From contig CAJOHO010000003.1 of NCBI GenBank assembly GCA_905234555.1, positions 60,037-124,036 on the forward strand: a DNA stretch of 64,000 nt, given 5' to 3'. The translations under genes were made by a program, and so were the position numbers. This DNA is from an uncultured Bacteroidaceae bacterium. Lineage in GTDB: Bacteria; Bacteroidota; Bacteroidia; Bacteroidales; Bacteroidaceae. This document shows positions 10,603-19,778 of the stretch, in pieces. Position 1 is the stretch's first letter, and every line of letters starts with the position of its first letter. The notes under the pieces were generated by a model, which searched no databases, was not told where the DNA came from, and was given only the letters and a program-made list of their open reading frames with translations.

Positions 10603-11164
10603 TCTTTTTCAGCATCTTGCGAAGCTTGGAGAGGGTGCGATAGGTTTTGTAGGCTGTGATACCGTACGAGACGTAACGACCTATCTTTGAGCCGTTTTTG
10701 TCGTCATCCGAAGATCCAGACATCGTCATCCGTGCTTTGTCCTTCATGCGTTCCTGGAGCAGCTGAAGTTGGTACTGAGTCTTCAGTTTCTCCACTTCCA
10801 GACCATGCTTCATGCGTTCGTCCTTAAAGAACGAATGCTGGAACTTCTTCTGTAGCGGACGTACGATCAACGCCTTGCGAACCAGCAAAACCAGCACACA
10901 AAGCAACAGCCAGCCCACACCTACCAGAGCATACGACAAAGCGAGATCGCCTGTCAGAACTGTAAGTCGGTGGGCTGCAAAGATGCTCAGACATCCGATG
11001 GCTATCAGCACGAATACCAACAGGATAGCACCCAGCACCAATGCACCAACGATGGACGACAGTTTGTCGGCAGCTTCCAGCTTCGCATAACGCTGCACCA
11101 GTCGCCACCATCGCTTACCGTCGTCTATCGTTTGCTGCACAGGACTTTTCACTTTGCTTTTCAT
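10589..11164 (-). CDS. Phage holin-superfamily III-like membrane protein
   Basis: 191 aa; two TM segments and a basic C-terminus; next to a YtxH gene. Confidence 0.6.
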   Translation of the reverse strand: MKSKVKSPVQQTIDDGKRWWRLVQRYAKLEAADKLSSIVGALVLGAILLVFVLIAIGCLSIFAAHRLTVLTGDLALSYALVGVGWLLLCVLVLLVRKALIVRPLQKKFQHSFFKDERMKHGLEVEKLKTQYQLQLLQERMKDKARMTMSGSSDDDKNGSKIGRYVSYGITAYKTYRTLSKLRKMLKKKKNR

Positions 11165-11179
11165 GCTTTAGAACACACC

Positions 11180-11383
11180 TTAAGCTTCCTCTGTTGCCTG
11201 GTCGATGTCCTCCACCAGTTCATCTAAATCGCTTTTACCGATTTTGATGCCGTGCTTGCGGAGAGCTTCCTTGATTTTACGACGCTGGTCAACACCCTTT
11301 TCAGGAGCAAAAAGGAGACCGAGAGTAGCACCTACGGCGATGCCGCCAATGAATGTAGCAGCAATTGCAATACCTTTTTTCAT
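11180..11383 (-). CDS. YtxH domain-containing protein
   Basis: 67 aa; MKKGIAIAATFIGGIAVGATLGLLFAPEKGVDQRRKI. Confidence 0.85.
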   Translation of the reverse strand: MKKGIAIAATFIGGIAVGATLGLLFAPEKGVDQRRKIKEALRKHGIKIGKSDLDELVEDIDQATEEA

Positions 11384-11676
11384 AATACAGAATTTTTTTT
11401 GTTAGTAATAATTGTTAGTCTTCTTCGAATTTTTACCGATGAAATCGAATAAAATCTGCATGATGCTTCATCAAAACAGTTCAGTCGGATTTCAACAATT
11501 TTTGTCCGAAGATGTATTTTAGGCTCCAAATTTATGGTTTTTTTTTCAAAATGCAAACAAATATTCAATGTTTAACAATTTTTTAGTGCAAAACATTTGT
11601 TTTACATGAAAGAAAGCCGTAATTTCGCACAATGAAACTAAAAAAGTCACCAAACATATCAACAAAATATCCATTT

Positions 11677-12156
11677 ATGAAAAAAAATCTATTCCTCGGC
11701 CTCACACTTCTCGTAGGCCTTTCCGTAGTTAGTTGCAAAACTAAAGAGAGTTCATTCAAAAAAGCCTATGAGCAGGCTAAGGCAGAAGAGATGGCCCAGC
11801 AGCAGACTCCTCAGCGTCAGCAGCCCGTACAGGTCACTCCAGTTCAGACCAACACCCAGAACGACCCAGTTGATACGAACGTGAAGGTTCAGACTGAGCG
11901 TCTCGATGTTCTCAATGGTGGTTCCCTGAAGGCTTACAACGTGGTTTGCGGTTCTTTCAAGAGTGCTGACAACGCCAACAATCTGCGCAACACCCTCGTG
12001 AATGCAGGCTATAACGCACAGGTGGCTAAGAATCCAGAGACTGGTATGCTTCGCGTCATTGCTTCCTCTTTCGACGACAAGACCGATGCCGTTCGTTCTC
12101 GCAACGACCTCCGCGCTAAATATCCTGACGCTTGGATTCTCTACCGCACTTATTAA
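11677..12156 (+). CDS. SPOR domain-containing lipoprotein
   Basis: MKKNLFLGLTLLVGLSVVSC lipobox; C-terminal YNVVCGSFKSADNANNLRNTLVNAGYNAQV SPOR repeat; start could be 11632. Confidence 0.85.
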   Translation: MKKNLFLGLTLLVGLSVVSCKTKESSFKKAYEQAKAEEMAQQQTPQRQQPVQVTPVQTNTQNDPVDTNVKVQTERLDVLNGGSLKAYNVVCGSFKSADNANNLRNTLVNAGYNAQVAKNPETGMLRVIASSFDDKTDAVRSRNDLRAKYPDAWILYRTY

Positions 12157-12176
12157 TCATCATCCATTAACAGAAC

Positions 12177-12214
12177 AACCTCCTATCTGGTCGTGTGCCG
12201 GACAGGAGGTTTTT
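12177..12214 (+). terminator. Intrinsic terminator
   Basis: AACCTCCT (12177-12184)/AGGAGGTT (12204-12211) followed by TTT. Confidence 0.7.
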
Positions 12215-12283
12215 AGTTTCCACACCTAATAATATACAACTGATAGACGAAGCCACCCGAAAACTGTAGGCAGGCCTGGTTCA

Positions 12284-13126
12284 TCAACGTGAAAGTTCGC
12301 GGATTTTGAGGTCGGGCGTAATGACGGCAGAAACATTCCAATGGATGCTCCGTTCCGATTTATCCGGATCGCGCGGAACGTAGTGAACCGTCATTCCGAA
12401 TTTTGCAGAATATACAAACGGACGATAACGTGGAATTTTGTGGATAAGTACAGAATCCATCGTGTAAATCAGACGATAATCCTGACGACGGACAGAATCC
12501 ATGAGGTGGCATACATCTTCGGGTGTGAAGTGATGGTGGTTCCAGTAATCCACTTCAGGAGCAAGGGTTTCCACAACAGCTGAATCACCACTCTGGAACG
12601 CGATGAAATGGCGAATCAACAGGTCGCGGACATCACGTTTCTCCAGGTCCGTTAGTTTAATCACCACACCCTTGAACTTATTATATCGTGTCTGCGCATC
12701 GTGCCGATGCAGTCCATTGGGATAGTTGCAGAGGTATTCCTCGTAGGAAGCTTCCGTATTCGTATTTACAGCCTCGGCATAGTCGATATGGTCAATCTGC
12801 TCCAGGGCAGGTTGACGGTAGAAACCCTCAGGATGCTCGTCGAGAAACTGCACAATCTCCATACGGGTGGGATAGTTCTTCATGAGCGTAATCCAGTCGT
12901 TTCGCTCCGACAGGACGCGGCTTTTCAGGTTCTCAGCCGTGTATTGATGAGCACCCTTGGGATAGTTCATCTGGTAGAGGTTGAGAGCATTCAGGAGTGA
13001 GTCGGTCTTCACCTCCAGTTTCAGGCGAAGAATATCGTTCCATAGTTCTTCCCCACCCTCCAGCTTAGAGGTACATGCTGCCAAAATGACAGCAGAAATG
13101 ACAAGGTATCGTAGGTTTTTTCTCAT
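12284..13126 (-). CDS. Hypothetical lipoprotein
   Basis: 280 aa; MRKNLRYLVISAVILAACTSKLEGGEE lipobox. Confidence 0.75.
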   Translation of the reverse strand: MRKNLRYLVISAVILAACTSKLEGGEELWNDILRLKLEVKTDSLLNALNLYQMNYPKGAHQYTAENLKSRVLSERNDWITLMKNYPTRMEIVQFLDEHPEGFYRQPALEQIDHIDYAEAVNTNTEASYEEYLCNYPNGLHRHDAQTRYNKFKGVVIKLTDLEKRDVRDLLIRHFIAFQSGDSAVVETLAPEVDYWNHHHFTPEDVCHLMDSVRRQDYRLIYTMDSVLIHKIPRYRPFVYSAKFGMTVHYVPRDPDKSERSIHWNVSAVITPDLKIRELSR

Positions 13127-13146
13127 TGCTTCGTCGATTTTCGCTG

Positions 13147-13154
13147 CAAATTTA
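13147..13154 (-). promoter_or_regulatory. -7 element TAAATTTG
   Basis: Forward CAAATTTA upstream of the 12284-13126 gene. Confidence 0.45.
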
Positions 13155-13186
13155 GTTAAAATTTTGTGTAATCGTGCTTTTTTTAG

Positions 13187-13194
13187 TAATTTTG
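13187..13194 (+). promoter_or_regulatory. -7 element TAATTTTG upstream of rsmG
   Basis: Consensus match 20 nt before the ATG. Confidence 0.55.
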
Positions 13195-13213
13195 CAACGT
13201 AATTCTTAGAAAT

Positions 13214-13834
13214 ATGGAGATAATCAGAAAATATTTCCCCAATTTATCGCCTTTGCAGGAGCAACAGATGGGTGCTTTGGCTGCGCTTTATGCCGACTGG
13301 AACAGCAAGATCAACGTCATTTCCCGCAAGGACATCGACAATCTCTACGAACATCACGTGCTGCACAGTCTGGCAATCGCCAAACTGATCAACTTCAAGA
13401 CAGGCAGTCGTGTGATGGATCTGGGTTGTGGCGGTGGTTTTCCAGGCATTCCCCTTGCCATTCTGTTTTCAGAAGTACGATTCCATCTGGTTGACAGCAT
13501 CGGCAAGAAAGTCCGTGTAGCAAGTGAGGTGGCAAATGCAGTAGGTCTGAAGAATGTGGAATTCTCACACGCGCGCGGTGAAGATATAAAAGGTAAGGAC
13601 TACGATTTCGTGGTTACTCGTGCCGTGATGCCGCTATCCGATTTGGTGAAGTGTGTGAAGAAGAATATCAGCAACGAGCAGAAGAATGCCCTGCCCAACG
13701 GAATTATCGCGTTGAAAGGTGGAGAGTTGGAACAGGAAATGGCTCCGATGAAACACCATTGCACCGTCTGGAACATTTCCGACTGGTTCGAGGAAGAGTG
13801 GTTCGAAACCAAAAAAGTAGTTCACGTCTGCTAA
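13214..13834 (+). CDS. rsmG: 16S rRNA (guanine527-N7)-methyltransferase
   Basis: 206 aa; VMDLGCGGGFPGIPLAI and RSMG-type ...DYDFVVTRAV. Confidence 0.95.
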   Translation: MEIIRKYFPNLSPLQEQQMGALAALYADWNSKINVISRKDIDNLYEHHVLHSLAIAKLINFKTGSRVMDLGCGGGFPGIPLAILFSEVRFHLVDSIGKKVRVASEVANAVGLKNVEFSHARGEDIKGKDYDFVVTRAVMPLSDLVKCVKKNISNEQKNALPNGIIALKGGELEQEMAPMKHHCTVWNISDWFEEEWFETKKVVHVC

Positions 13835-13865
13835 CCTCCATTAAGCATTGTTGAATGTATTCTTC

Positions 13866-13893
13866 ACTCTTCACTTAATACTCTTCACTTAAT
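13866..13893. repeat. 14-bp tandem duplication actcttcacttaat
   Basis: Two identical units ending 7 nt before ATG 13901. Confidence 0.9.
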
Positions 13894-13900
13894 AAAAAAT

Positions 13901-14563
13901 ATGGCCTTAGAAATCAAGCGGTTCATATCGAACCCAATAGAAGAGAATACCTATCTGGTGTGGGATTCCGAGACAAAGGAAGCCGGACTGATCGACTGCG
14001 GCTGTTTCGGAGAAGACGAATGGCTGAAAATCCAGCATTTCATCGACAATAACGGTCTCACGCTGAAGCAGCTGTGCTGTACCCACGCCCACTTCGACCA
14101 CATCCTGGGCATGGGCTTTGCCGAACACAAATACGGCGTGAAGTCCAAATGTCCTGTGGGCGATGTGCCCCTGTGGTTCAAGGTGGAAGAACAGGTCGTG
14201 ATGTTCATGGGCGGCTTTGCAGCCAAGCATGTAGAAGGTCTGCGACTGATGACTTCACCCAAGAGTATCGCAGAAGGCGACGAACTGAACATCGGTCAGT
14301 ATAAGTTCGAGGTCATCGGCACACCAGGTCATTCGCAAGGTGGCGTCTGCTTCTACTGCCAGCAGGAGAACGTCCTATTCAGCGGCGACACGCTCTTTCA
14401 GGGAAGCATCGGACGAACCGACCTCGAAGGCGGCAGCTACCCCACCCTCATCCGTAGCCTGCAGGAGAAAGTCTTTACCCTTCCTCCTCAGACGAGAGTG
14501 CTGGCGGGACATGGCGGCGAAACCACCATCGACTACGAAATCAAGTACAATCCCTACGTGTAA
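13901..14563 (+). CDS. MBL-fold metallo-hydrolase (glyoxalase II-like)
   Basis: 220 aa; CTHAHFDHILG metal motif, GTPGHSQGG, FSGDTLFQGSIGRTD. Confidence 0.93.
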   Translation: MALEIKRFISNPIEENTYLVWDSETKEAGLIDCGCFGEDEWLKIQHFIDNNGLTLKQLCCTHAHFDHILGMGFAEHKYGVKSKCPVGDVPLWFKVEEQVVMFMGGFAAKHVEGLRLMTSPKSIAEGDELNIGQYKFEVIGTPGHSQGGVCFYCQQENVLFSGDTLFQGSIGRTDLEGGSYPTLIRSLQEKVFTLPPQTRVLAGHGGETTIDYEIKYNPYV

Positions 14564-14622
14564 ACATCCAGGCATTCCTCAGAACAGCCCTCAACTCGTT
14601 TACCCGTCAACCATCATAGCCA

Positions 14623-15888
14623 ATGAATATCAACAGAGAATTGCAAAGCGTGAAGCAGCGGTACGGCATCGTCGGCAACAGCGATGAACTCAACCGTGCC
14701 CTCGACATCGCCATTCAGGTGGCGCCTACCGAACTGTCCGTACTTATCGAGGGTGAAAACGGCGTTGGAAAGGAAGCGTTGCCACGCATCATCCACGACA
14801 ACTCCACCCGCAAGCATCAGAAATACTTCGCCATCAACTGCGGATCCATACCCGAAGGCACCATCGACTCCGAGCTGTTCGGACATGAGAAAGGCGCTTT
14901 CACGGGTGCGGTTGGTGAACACGAAGGCTACTTCGGAGCAGCCAACAAAGGCACGCTTTTTCTCGATGAAGTGGGCGAATTACCCCTCTCCACACAAGTG
15001 CGTCTGCTGCGTGTGCTGGAGACAGGCGAATACCTGCGTGTCGGTTCCAACGAAGTAAGAAAGACCGATGTGCGCATCATCGCTGCCACCAACGTCAAGA
15101 TGAAGAAAGCCATTCGCGAAGGACGTTTCCGCGAAGACCTCTACTACCGTCTGGCTACTATCCCTATCACGATGCCGCCGCTTCGAGAACGTGGTCGCGA
15201 CATCGAACTGCTCTTCCGCAAGTTTGCTGCCGACGTGGCTGAGAAATACCGTCTCGACCCCATCTACCTCACGCCCGAAGCGCTCCAGCTGCTCAACGCC
15301 TACAAATGGCCAGGCAACATCCGACAGCTCAAGAACGTGGTGGAAAACCTCAGCATCGTGTCCAGAGAACGAGAAATCACAGCTGAACGCCTGCAGGAAT
15401 TAGGCATTACCGACGACCGTTCCGCTCAGGGCGGACTGGTGCTAGCAAGAGACGTAAGCAAGAGCCGAGGCGAAGAAACCTACGAGACCGAACGAGGTCT
15501 GCTGTGGCAACAACTCTTCACGCTCAGCCAGGAAATCAAGGAACTGAAGGAACTCATCAACCGTAACGCCAAGGCAACACCTGCCGATGTAGCTGAATAT
15601 CTGAGCTATAGCCCCGTCGCCACAGACAGCGGCATCGTCATCCAGCGTCCGCAGGACAAGAAGAACGCACAGTCTGCCAACATCCCTTCAGCACCCGAAG
15701 AGGAGGATATTCAGACCGCAGAAGCCTACGTCGAGGACCTGCCCCGTTCCATTAAGGAACAGAACGCACAAATCATTCTCGAATCGCTCAAGCGCAACCG
15801 TTACAACCGCAAGAAAGCGGCAAAGGAATTAGGAATCAGCGAACGCACCATCTATCGCAAAATTCGCGATTTAGGACTCGACGCGTAA
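14623..15888 (+). CDS. Sigma-54-interacting AAA+ transcriptional regulator
   Basis: 421 aa; GAFTGA loop (HEKGAFTGAVGEH), Walker A GENGVGKEAL, C-terminal Fis-type HTH (NRKKAAKELGISERTIYRKI); no receiver domain. Confidence 0.93.
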   Translation: MNINRELQSVKQRYGIVGNSDELNRALDIAIQVAPTELSVLIEGENGVGKEALPRIIHDNSTRKHQKYFAINCGSIPEGTIDSELFGHEKGAFTGAVGEHEGYFGAANKGTLFLDEVGELPLSTQVRLLRVLETGEYLRVGSNEVRKTDVRIIAATNVKMKKAIREGRFREDLYYRLATIPITMPPLRERGRDIELLFRKFAADVAEKYRLDPIYLTPEALQLLNAYKWPGNIRQLKNVVENLSIVSREREITAERLQELGITDDRSAQGGLVLARDVSKSRGEETYETERGLLWQQLFTLSQEIKELKELINRNAKATPADVAEYLSYSPVATDSGIVIQRPQDKKNAQSANIPSAPEEEDIQTAEAYVEDLPRSIKEQNAQIILESLKRNRYNRKKAAKELGISERTIYRKIRDLGLDA

Positions 15889-15903
15889 TCCAGAATCATT
15901 AAG

Positions 15904-16458
15904 ATGAAAGCAGAAAAACGAGATAAAAGAAGAACCTTCCGAGGACGCTTTACGCCTTGGAAATGGCTTACGGCATGGACACTCGCCATCGTCCTTGCTG
16001 GCTGTTCCGTCAGCATCTCGCTCAACGGCTCCAGCATCGACTACACGAAGGTAAAATCCATCAGCGTAGATAAATTCCCCATCCGCTGTGCCTACGTCTG
16101 GGCACCGATGGAATCGATGTTTTACAACAGTCTGAGCGACGAATACAGCAACAAAACCAAGCTCCAGGTGCTCAAGCGTGGAGGCGATTTGCAGCTCTCA
16201 GGCGAAATTACCGAATACTCACAGCTCAACAAATCTATTGCCAGCGACGGATTTGCCTCGCAGACGCAGCTGAAGATGACCGTCAACGTACGCTTCGTCA
16301 ACAACACCAAGCATGAGGAAGATTTCGAGAAATCCTTCACGGCAACTGCAGAATACGACTCCTCGCAGCAACTCAACGCCGTGCAGGAAGAACTCGTACA
16401 GCAAATGATCGACGACATCGTTGACCAGATATTCAACGCCACCGTCGCCAACTGGTAA
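15904..16458 (+). CDS. LptE-family outer-membrane LPS assembly lipoprotein
   Basis: 184 aa; lipobox VLAGCSVSISLNGSSIDYTKVKSISVDKFPI, typical of Bacteroidetes LptE-like proteins. Confidence 0.8.
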   Translation: MKAEKRDKRRTFRGRFTPWKWLTAWTLAIVLAGCSVSISLNGSSIDYTKVKSISVDKFPIRCAYVWAPMESMFYNSLSDEYSNKTKLQVLKRGGDLQLSGEITEYSQLNKSIASDGFASQTQLKMTVNVRFVNNTKHEEDFEKSFTATAEYDSSQQLNAVQEELVQQMIDDIVDQIFNATVANW

Positions 16459-16509
16459 TTCTTTTATTTACAACCATTTTCAATTCTCCTTTGGCAAGCC
16501 AATACCATC

Positions 16510-17544
16510 ATGTTAGGAAGAAGATTACCCGCTGAATGGGAACCACAGGCGTTCGTACAGCTCACCTGGCCCCACGCTCAGACCGACTGGAAAGACCTGC
16601 TGCCCGAAGTCCTCACGTGCTACCAGCAGATGGCAGCCGAAATCCTCCGCCACGAACCCTTACTCATCGTCGCAGCAGAGGACGAAGACCCTTTGGCTTT
16701 CGCCCCAGGCAGCTTCCCCTATCCTTATTCTGTCGTTCATTGTCCCACCAACGATACCTGGGCACGCGACCACGCCTTTATCTCTGTGTTAGAGGGAGAT
16801 GAACTTCGTCTGCTCGACTTTCAGTTCAACGGTTGGGGAATGAAGTTCGCTGCCCATCACGACAATCAAATCAATAGCTATTTGTGGGAACAACAGGCAG
16901 GGGGACTGTTGAACAGCGAGGATCGATACGAAAACCACCTTGACTTTGTGCTCGAAGGAGGAAGCATAGAAAGTGACGGTAAAGGAACGCTTCTTACCAC
17001 TACTTCTTGTCTGTTAGCACCCAACCGTAATGAGCCGTTAGGAAAAGCTGAAATAGAAAATGAACTAAAGTGCCGATTGGGCGTAGAACAAGTTCTGTGG
17101 CTCCACCACGGACATTTGATGGGTGACGACACAGACGGACACATCGACACTTTAGCCCGTTTTTGTCCAGATGACACCATTGCCTATGTCTGTTGCAAGG
17201 ACAAGGATGATGAACATTATGAGGACTTGGCACAGATGGAAAAAGAACTCGCCAGTTTCAGAACGCGTGAAGGCAAACCCTATAGACTCATTCCTCTTCC
17301 CATGCCAGATCCCATCTTTGATGAGGTTGGTATGCGACTGCCAGCCACATATGCCAATTTTCTTATTGTAAATGGAGCGGTGCTCTACCCCACTTACCGT
17401 CAGCCCGACATTGATGCCTTGGCAGCTCGTCAGCTTCAACTAGCATTTCCTAATCATGAAATAGTTGGCATCGACTGTCTTGTGTTAATACATCAACATG
17501 GCTCCCTTCATTGCTCAGCAATGCAGTATCCTCAACACGAATAA
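16510..17544 (+). CDS. aguA: Agmatine deiminase family protein
   Basis: 344 aa; RDHAFI, LEGGSIESDGKGTLLTT, HGHLMGDDTDGHIDTLARF, C-terminal HCSAMQYP. Confidence 0.85.
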   Translation: MLGRRLPAEWEPQAFVQLTWPHAQTDWKDLLPEVLTCYQQMAAEILRHEPLLIVAAEDEDPLAFAPGSFPYPYSVVHCPTNDTWARDHAFISVLEGDELRLLDFQFNGWGMKFAAHHDNQINSYLWEQQAGGLLNSEDRYENHLDFVLEGGSIESDGKGTLLTTTSCLLAPNRNEPLGKAEIENELKCRLGVEQVLWLHHGHLMGDDTDGHIDTLARFCPDDTIAYVCCKDKDDEHYEDLAQMEKELASFRTREGKPYRLIPLPMPDPIFDEVGMRLPATYANFLIVNGAVLYPTYRQPDIDALAARQLQLAFPNHEIVGIDCLVLIHQHGSLHCSAMQYPQHE

Positions 17545-17556
17545 ACCAAGCATTAA

Positions 17557-18021
17557 CTATTGAACAAGGATGGTCTTAGTGGTATAATTAGAATACACAA
17601 CGATTTGAAGACCCTTTTCTGCAGCTCTCACAGGTAGGCCCTGCAGATTATATCGTGCTACTTCTCTTACTTCTCCACCGTCTTCATTCACCCTCTTAAT
17701 CGAATCTGCCGATCCTGATGTATTCTTGGAAAGTAGATAATTCACACCTCGTTCATTCTCTGTACCATTGTTCAAACTACACATGAACTCCACCTCGTAT
17801 CCTCGTGCTGACAGTTGGTTGAGGATATCACCAATCTTTACTCTAGCACTCATTGCATAGAGTTTGTACATGTCTGATGGAACATCACCTGAGAGAATGA
17901 CAATCTGGCCTTCATCGTAATTAGCCCATAAGTCTATTGCTGTTACATTCACGTATGATTTTTGAGCGTGAATGTAGATGCTGATAAGAGAAAGGACGAA
18001 TATAGTTAAGTATCGTTTCAT
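17557..18021 (-). CDS. Hypothetical secreted protein with T9SS-like C-terminal segment
   Basis: 154 aa; signal peptide; C-terminus VREVARYNLQGLPVRAAEKGLQIVVYSNYTTKTILVQ. Confidence 0.7.
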   Translation of the reverse strand: MKRYLTIFVLSLISIYIHAQKSYVNVTAIDLWANYDEGQIVILSGDVPSDMYKLYAMSARVKIGDILNQLSARGYEVEFMCSLNNGTENERGVNYLLSKNTSGSADSIKRVNEDGGEVREVARYNLQGLPVRAAEKGLQIVVYSNYTTKTILVQ

Positions 18022-18083
18022 ATTGTTTTAATGTTTTAGAAGAAGTAATTAGGTTAACGTGTTTTATGTCATATAATTGAAAG

Positions 18084-18177
18084 CAACGGATTACATGGTG
18101 TTAAGTCTTTCTTACATATTACATGGTGTTAAGTCTTTCTTACATTCAAGAACTTATAACATCCACGTAATCCGTTG
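18084..18177. repeat. Palindromic intergenic element containing a 28-bp tandem duplication
   Basis: caacggattac 18084-18094 / gtaatccgttg 18167-18177; ttacatggtgttaagtctttcttacat[a/t] at 18091-18118 and 18119-18146. Confidence 0.9.
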
Positions 18178-18207
18178 TAAAATATGCTGGTAACGTTAAT
18201 TTATTTT

Positions 18208-19701
18208 TTAGAAGCTGAAGCCGAGAGTAGCGAGAATTTGGCTGCGATCGTTATGGATAACGGTAGGACGCAAATCGATATCATCGAAAGCATAGAAATC
18301 TCCCTTCTGTGTTTGGAGCTGGTAAGCGAGGTCAAAGTAACCACCATTCCAGCGCCAACCCAAACCTACAGTAAGGCGGTTGATACCCTTCCAGTTGGTA
18401 TAGTCTGTCTCGGTAAATGGACTATCATAAGCTATTATGCGGTAAGCTTCGTTCTTATAGGGAGAACTAACGTAGTTGTAGCCAAGACGAATGGCGAAGT
18501 TGTCAATGGGTTTGTACTCACAACCGATCTTGAATGTGTGAACGGGGCGAAGCGCATCCTTTGTATACTCGTTAATGTTGTAGAAGTAGGGATCGTTGTC
18601 CCAGTCGCGTGAATCGTACTTGGCAAAACTGTAATCCGTATATTCGTACTCAGCACCAATGGCAAAGTTGCGATCGATGGTATGTCCGAGACTAACACCA
18701 AACTTCCAAGGAGTGCGGTATGCATACTCGTAGGGATCAGTTCTCTCCGGATCTGCTGTTGGTTCGTCATCGAGGTAAGCCACGGAACCGTTGACATCCT
18801 CCAGATTGTACCATGTAGGTGTGTGGACAGCCAAACCGAAACGGAAGGGAGAGTCATCGATGGGACGGCAGATAAAACCAAACTTAAGGTCGAAACCTTC
18901 ACCATCAGTCTCATACCAGTTGCTGAAATCGTAAGGGGTTCCGGTTTCATCCATTCCAATTTCCTGATAGAAGGACTCTCGGCGATAGTTCAAGTCATAA
19001 ACTCCAAGGGTTATGCCATAGAAGAACTTATCGCTTACATTAAAGGAAACGTTGAAGTCAGCCTGCGAGGTGCTTCCATAAGTGGCACGCTTGTAGAGTG
19101 CTGAAGCAGCAGGTGTTCCTGTATATTCCAGAAAGTTTCCGTCATCATCGTGGAATGTAACAATCGGTTCGCCCATATAGCCAAGCATTCCCCAACTGTC
19201 ATAATTTGTGCCAAAGGCATCGTAGTTTTGGCTGACCATATCAGAGATCTGATAGCTTTGTGAGAACACACCTTCGAGGTTCTGCACATTTACCAAAGCG
19301 TTGCCTAGGTGATTACGTTTTTTCACGTAGTTAATACCAAAATTCACATATTGGAGGCCAGAATTGCCACGATTATCCTGGTCTAGTGCGAAGACAACAC
19401 CTGCGTGGTCTATAGAGGCACGAGTGGCATCATGTCCCAGTTGTCCTTTTTCATCGGTAAAGATGGCACTGGCGCCAAAACTTGCTTCGTTGTGACGGAA
19501 AAGACCGATACCGGCTGGGTTTGTTCCCATGACCGTGAGATCACCACCTAAGGCGCTGAGTGCTCCACCCATACCTACATAACGTGCTGTTCCGTTGAGG
19601 TCGCTACCTGCGAAATTAGCAGCATCGTATGTGTCTTGTGCCATTGCTGAACCGCCCATAAACGCAGCCAGGAGAAGGTAAGATATATTCTGAAGTTTCA
19701 T
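18208..19701 (-). CDS. Outer membrane protein transport protein (OmpP1/FadL/TodX-like)
   Basis: 497 aa; signal peptide; NGTARYVGMGGALSALGGDLTVMGTNPAGIGLFR; C-terminal beta-strands ending in F. Confidence 0.85.
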   Translation of the reverse strand: MKLQNISYLLLAAFMGGSAMAQDTYDAANFAGSDLNGTARYVGMGGALSALGGDLTVMGTNPAGIGLFRHNEASFGASAIFTDEKGQLGHDATRASIDHAGVVFALDQDNRGNSGLQYVNFGINYVKKRNHLGNALVNVQNLEGVFSQSYQISDMVSQNYDAFGTNYDSWGMLGYMGEPIVTFHDDDGNFLEYTGTPAASALYKRATYGSTSQADFNVSFNVSDKFFYGITLGVYDLNYRRESFYQEIGMDETGTPYDFSNWYETDGEGFDLKFGFICRPIDDSPFRFGLAVHTPTWYNLEDVNGSVAYLDDEPTADPERTDPYEYAYRTPWKFGVSLGHTIDRNFAIGAEYEYTDYSFAKYDSRDWDNDPYFYNINEYTKDALRPVHTFKIGCEYKPIDNFAIRLGYNYVSSPYKNEAYRIIAYDSPFTETDYTNWKGINRLTVGLGWRWNGGYFDLAYQLQTQKGDFYAFDDIDLRPTVIHNDRSQILATLGFSF

Positions 19702-19727
19702 ATTATTGGGGATTTAAAAGTTTTTCG

Positions 19728-19757
19728 ACATTTCGTTATTTCACATTTCGTTATTTC
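19728..19757. repeat. 15-bp tandem duplication acatttcgttatttc
   Basis: Two identical units at 19728-19742 and 19743-19757. Confidence 0.9.
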
Positions 19758-19778
19758 GAGGGCGCCCTTTATAGAAGG

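Noticed and set aside
16459-16509. Expected secG after the LptE-like gene
   Set aside because: In several Bacteroidales I would expect secG nearby, but no SecG-like ORF is visible here; my memory of synteny is too weak to call this unusual.
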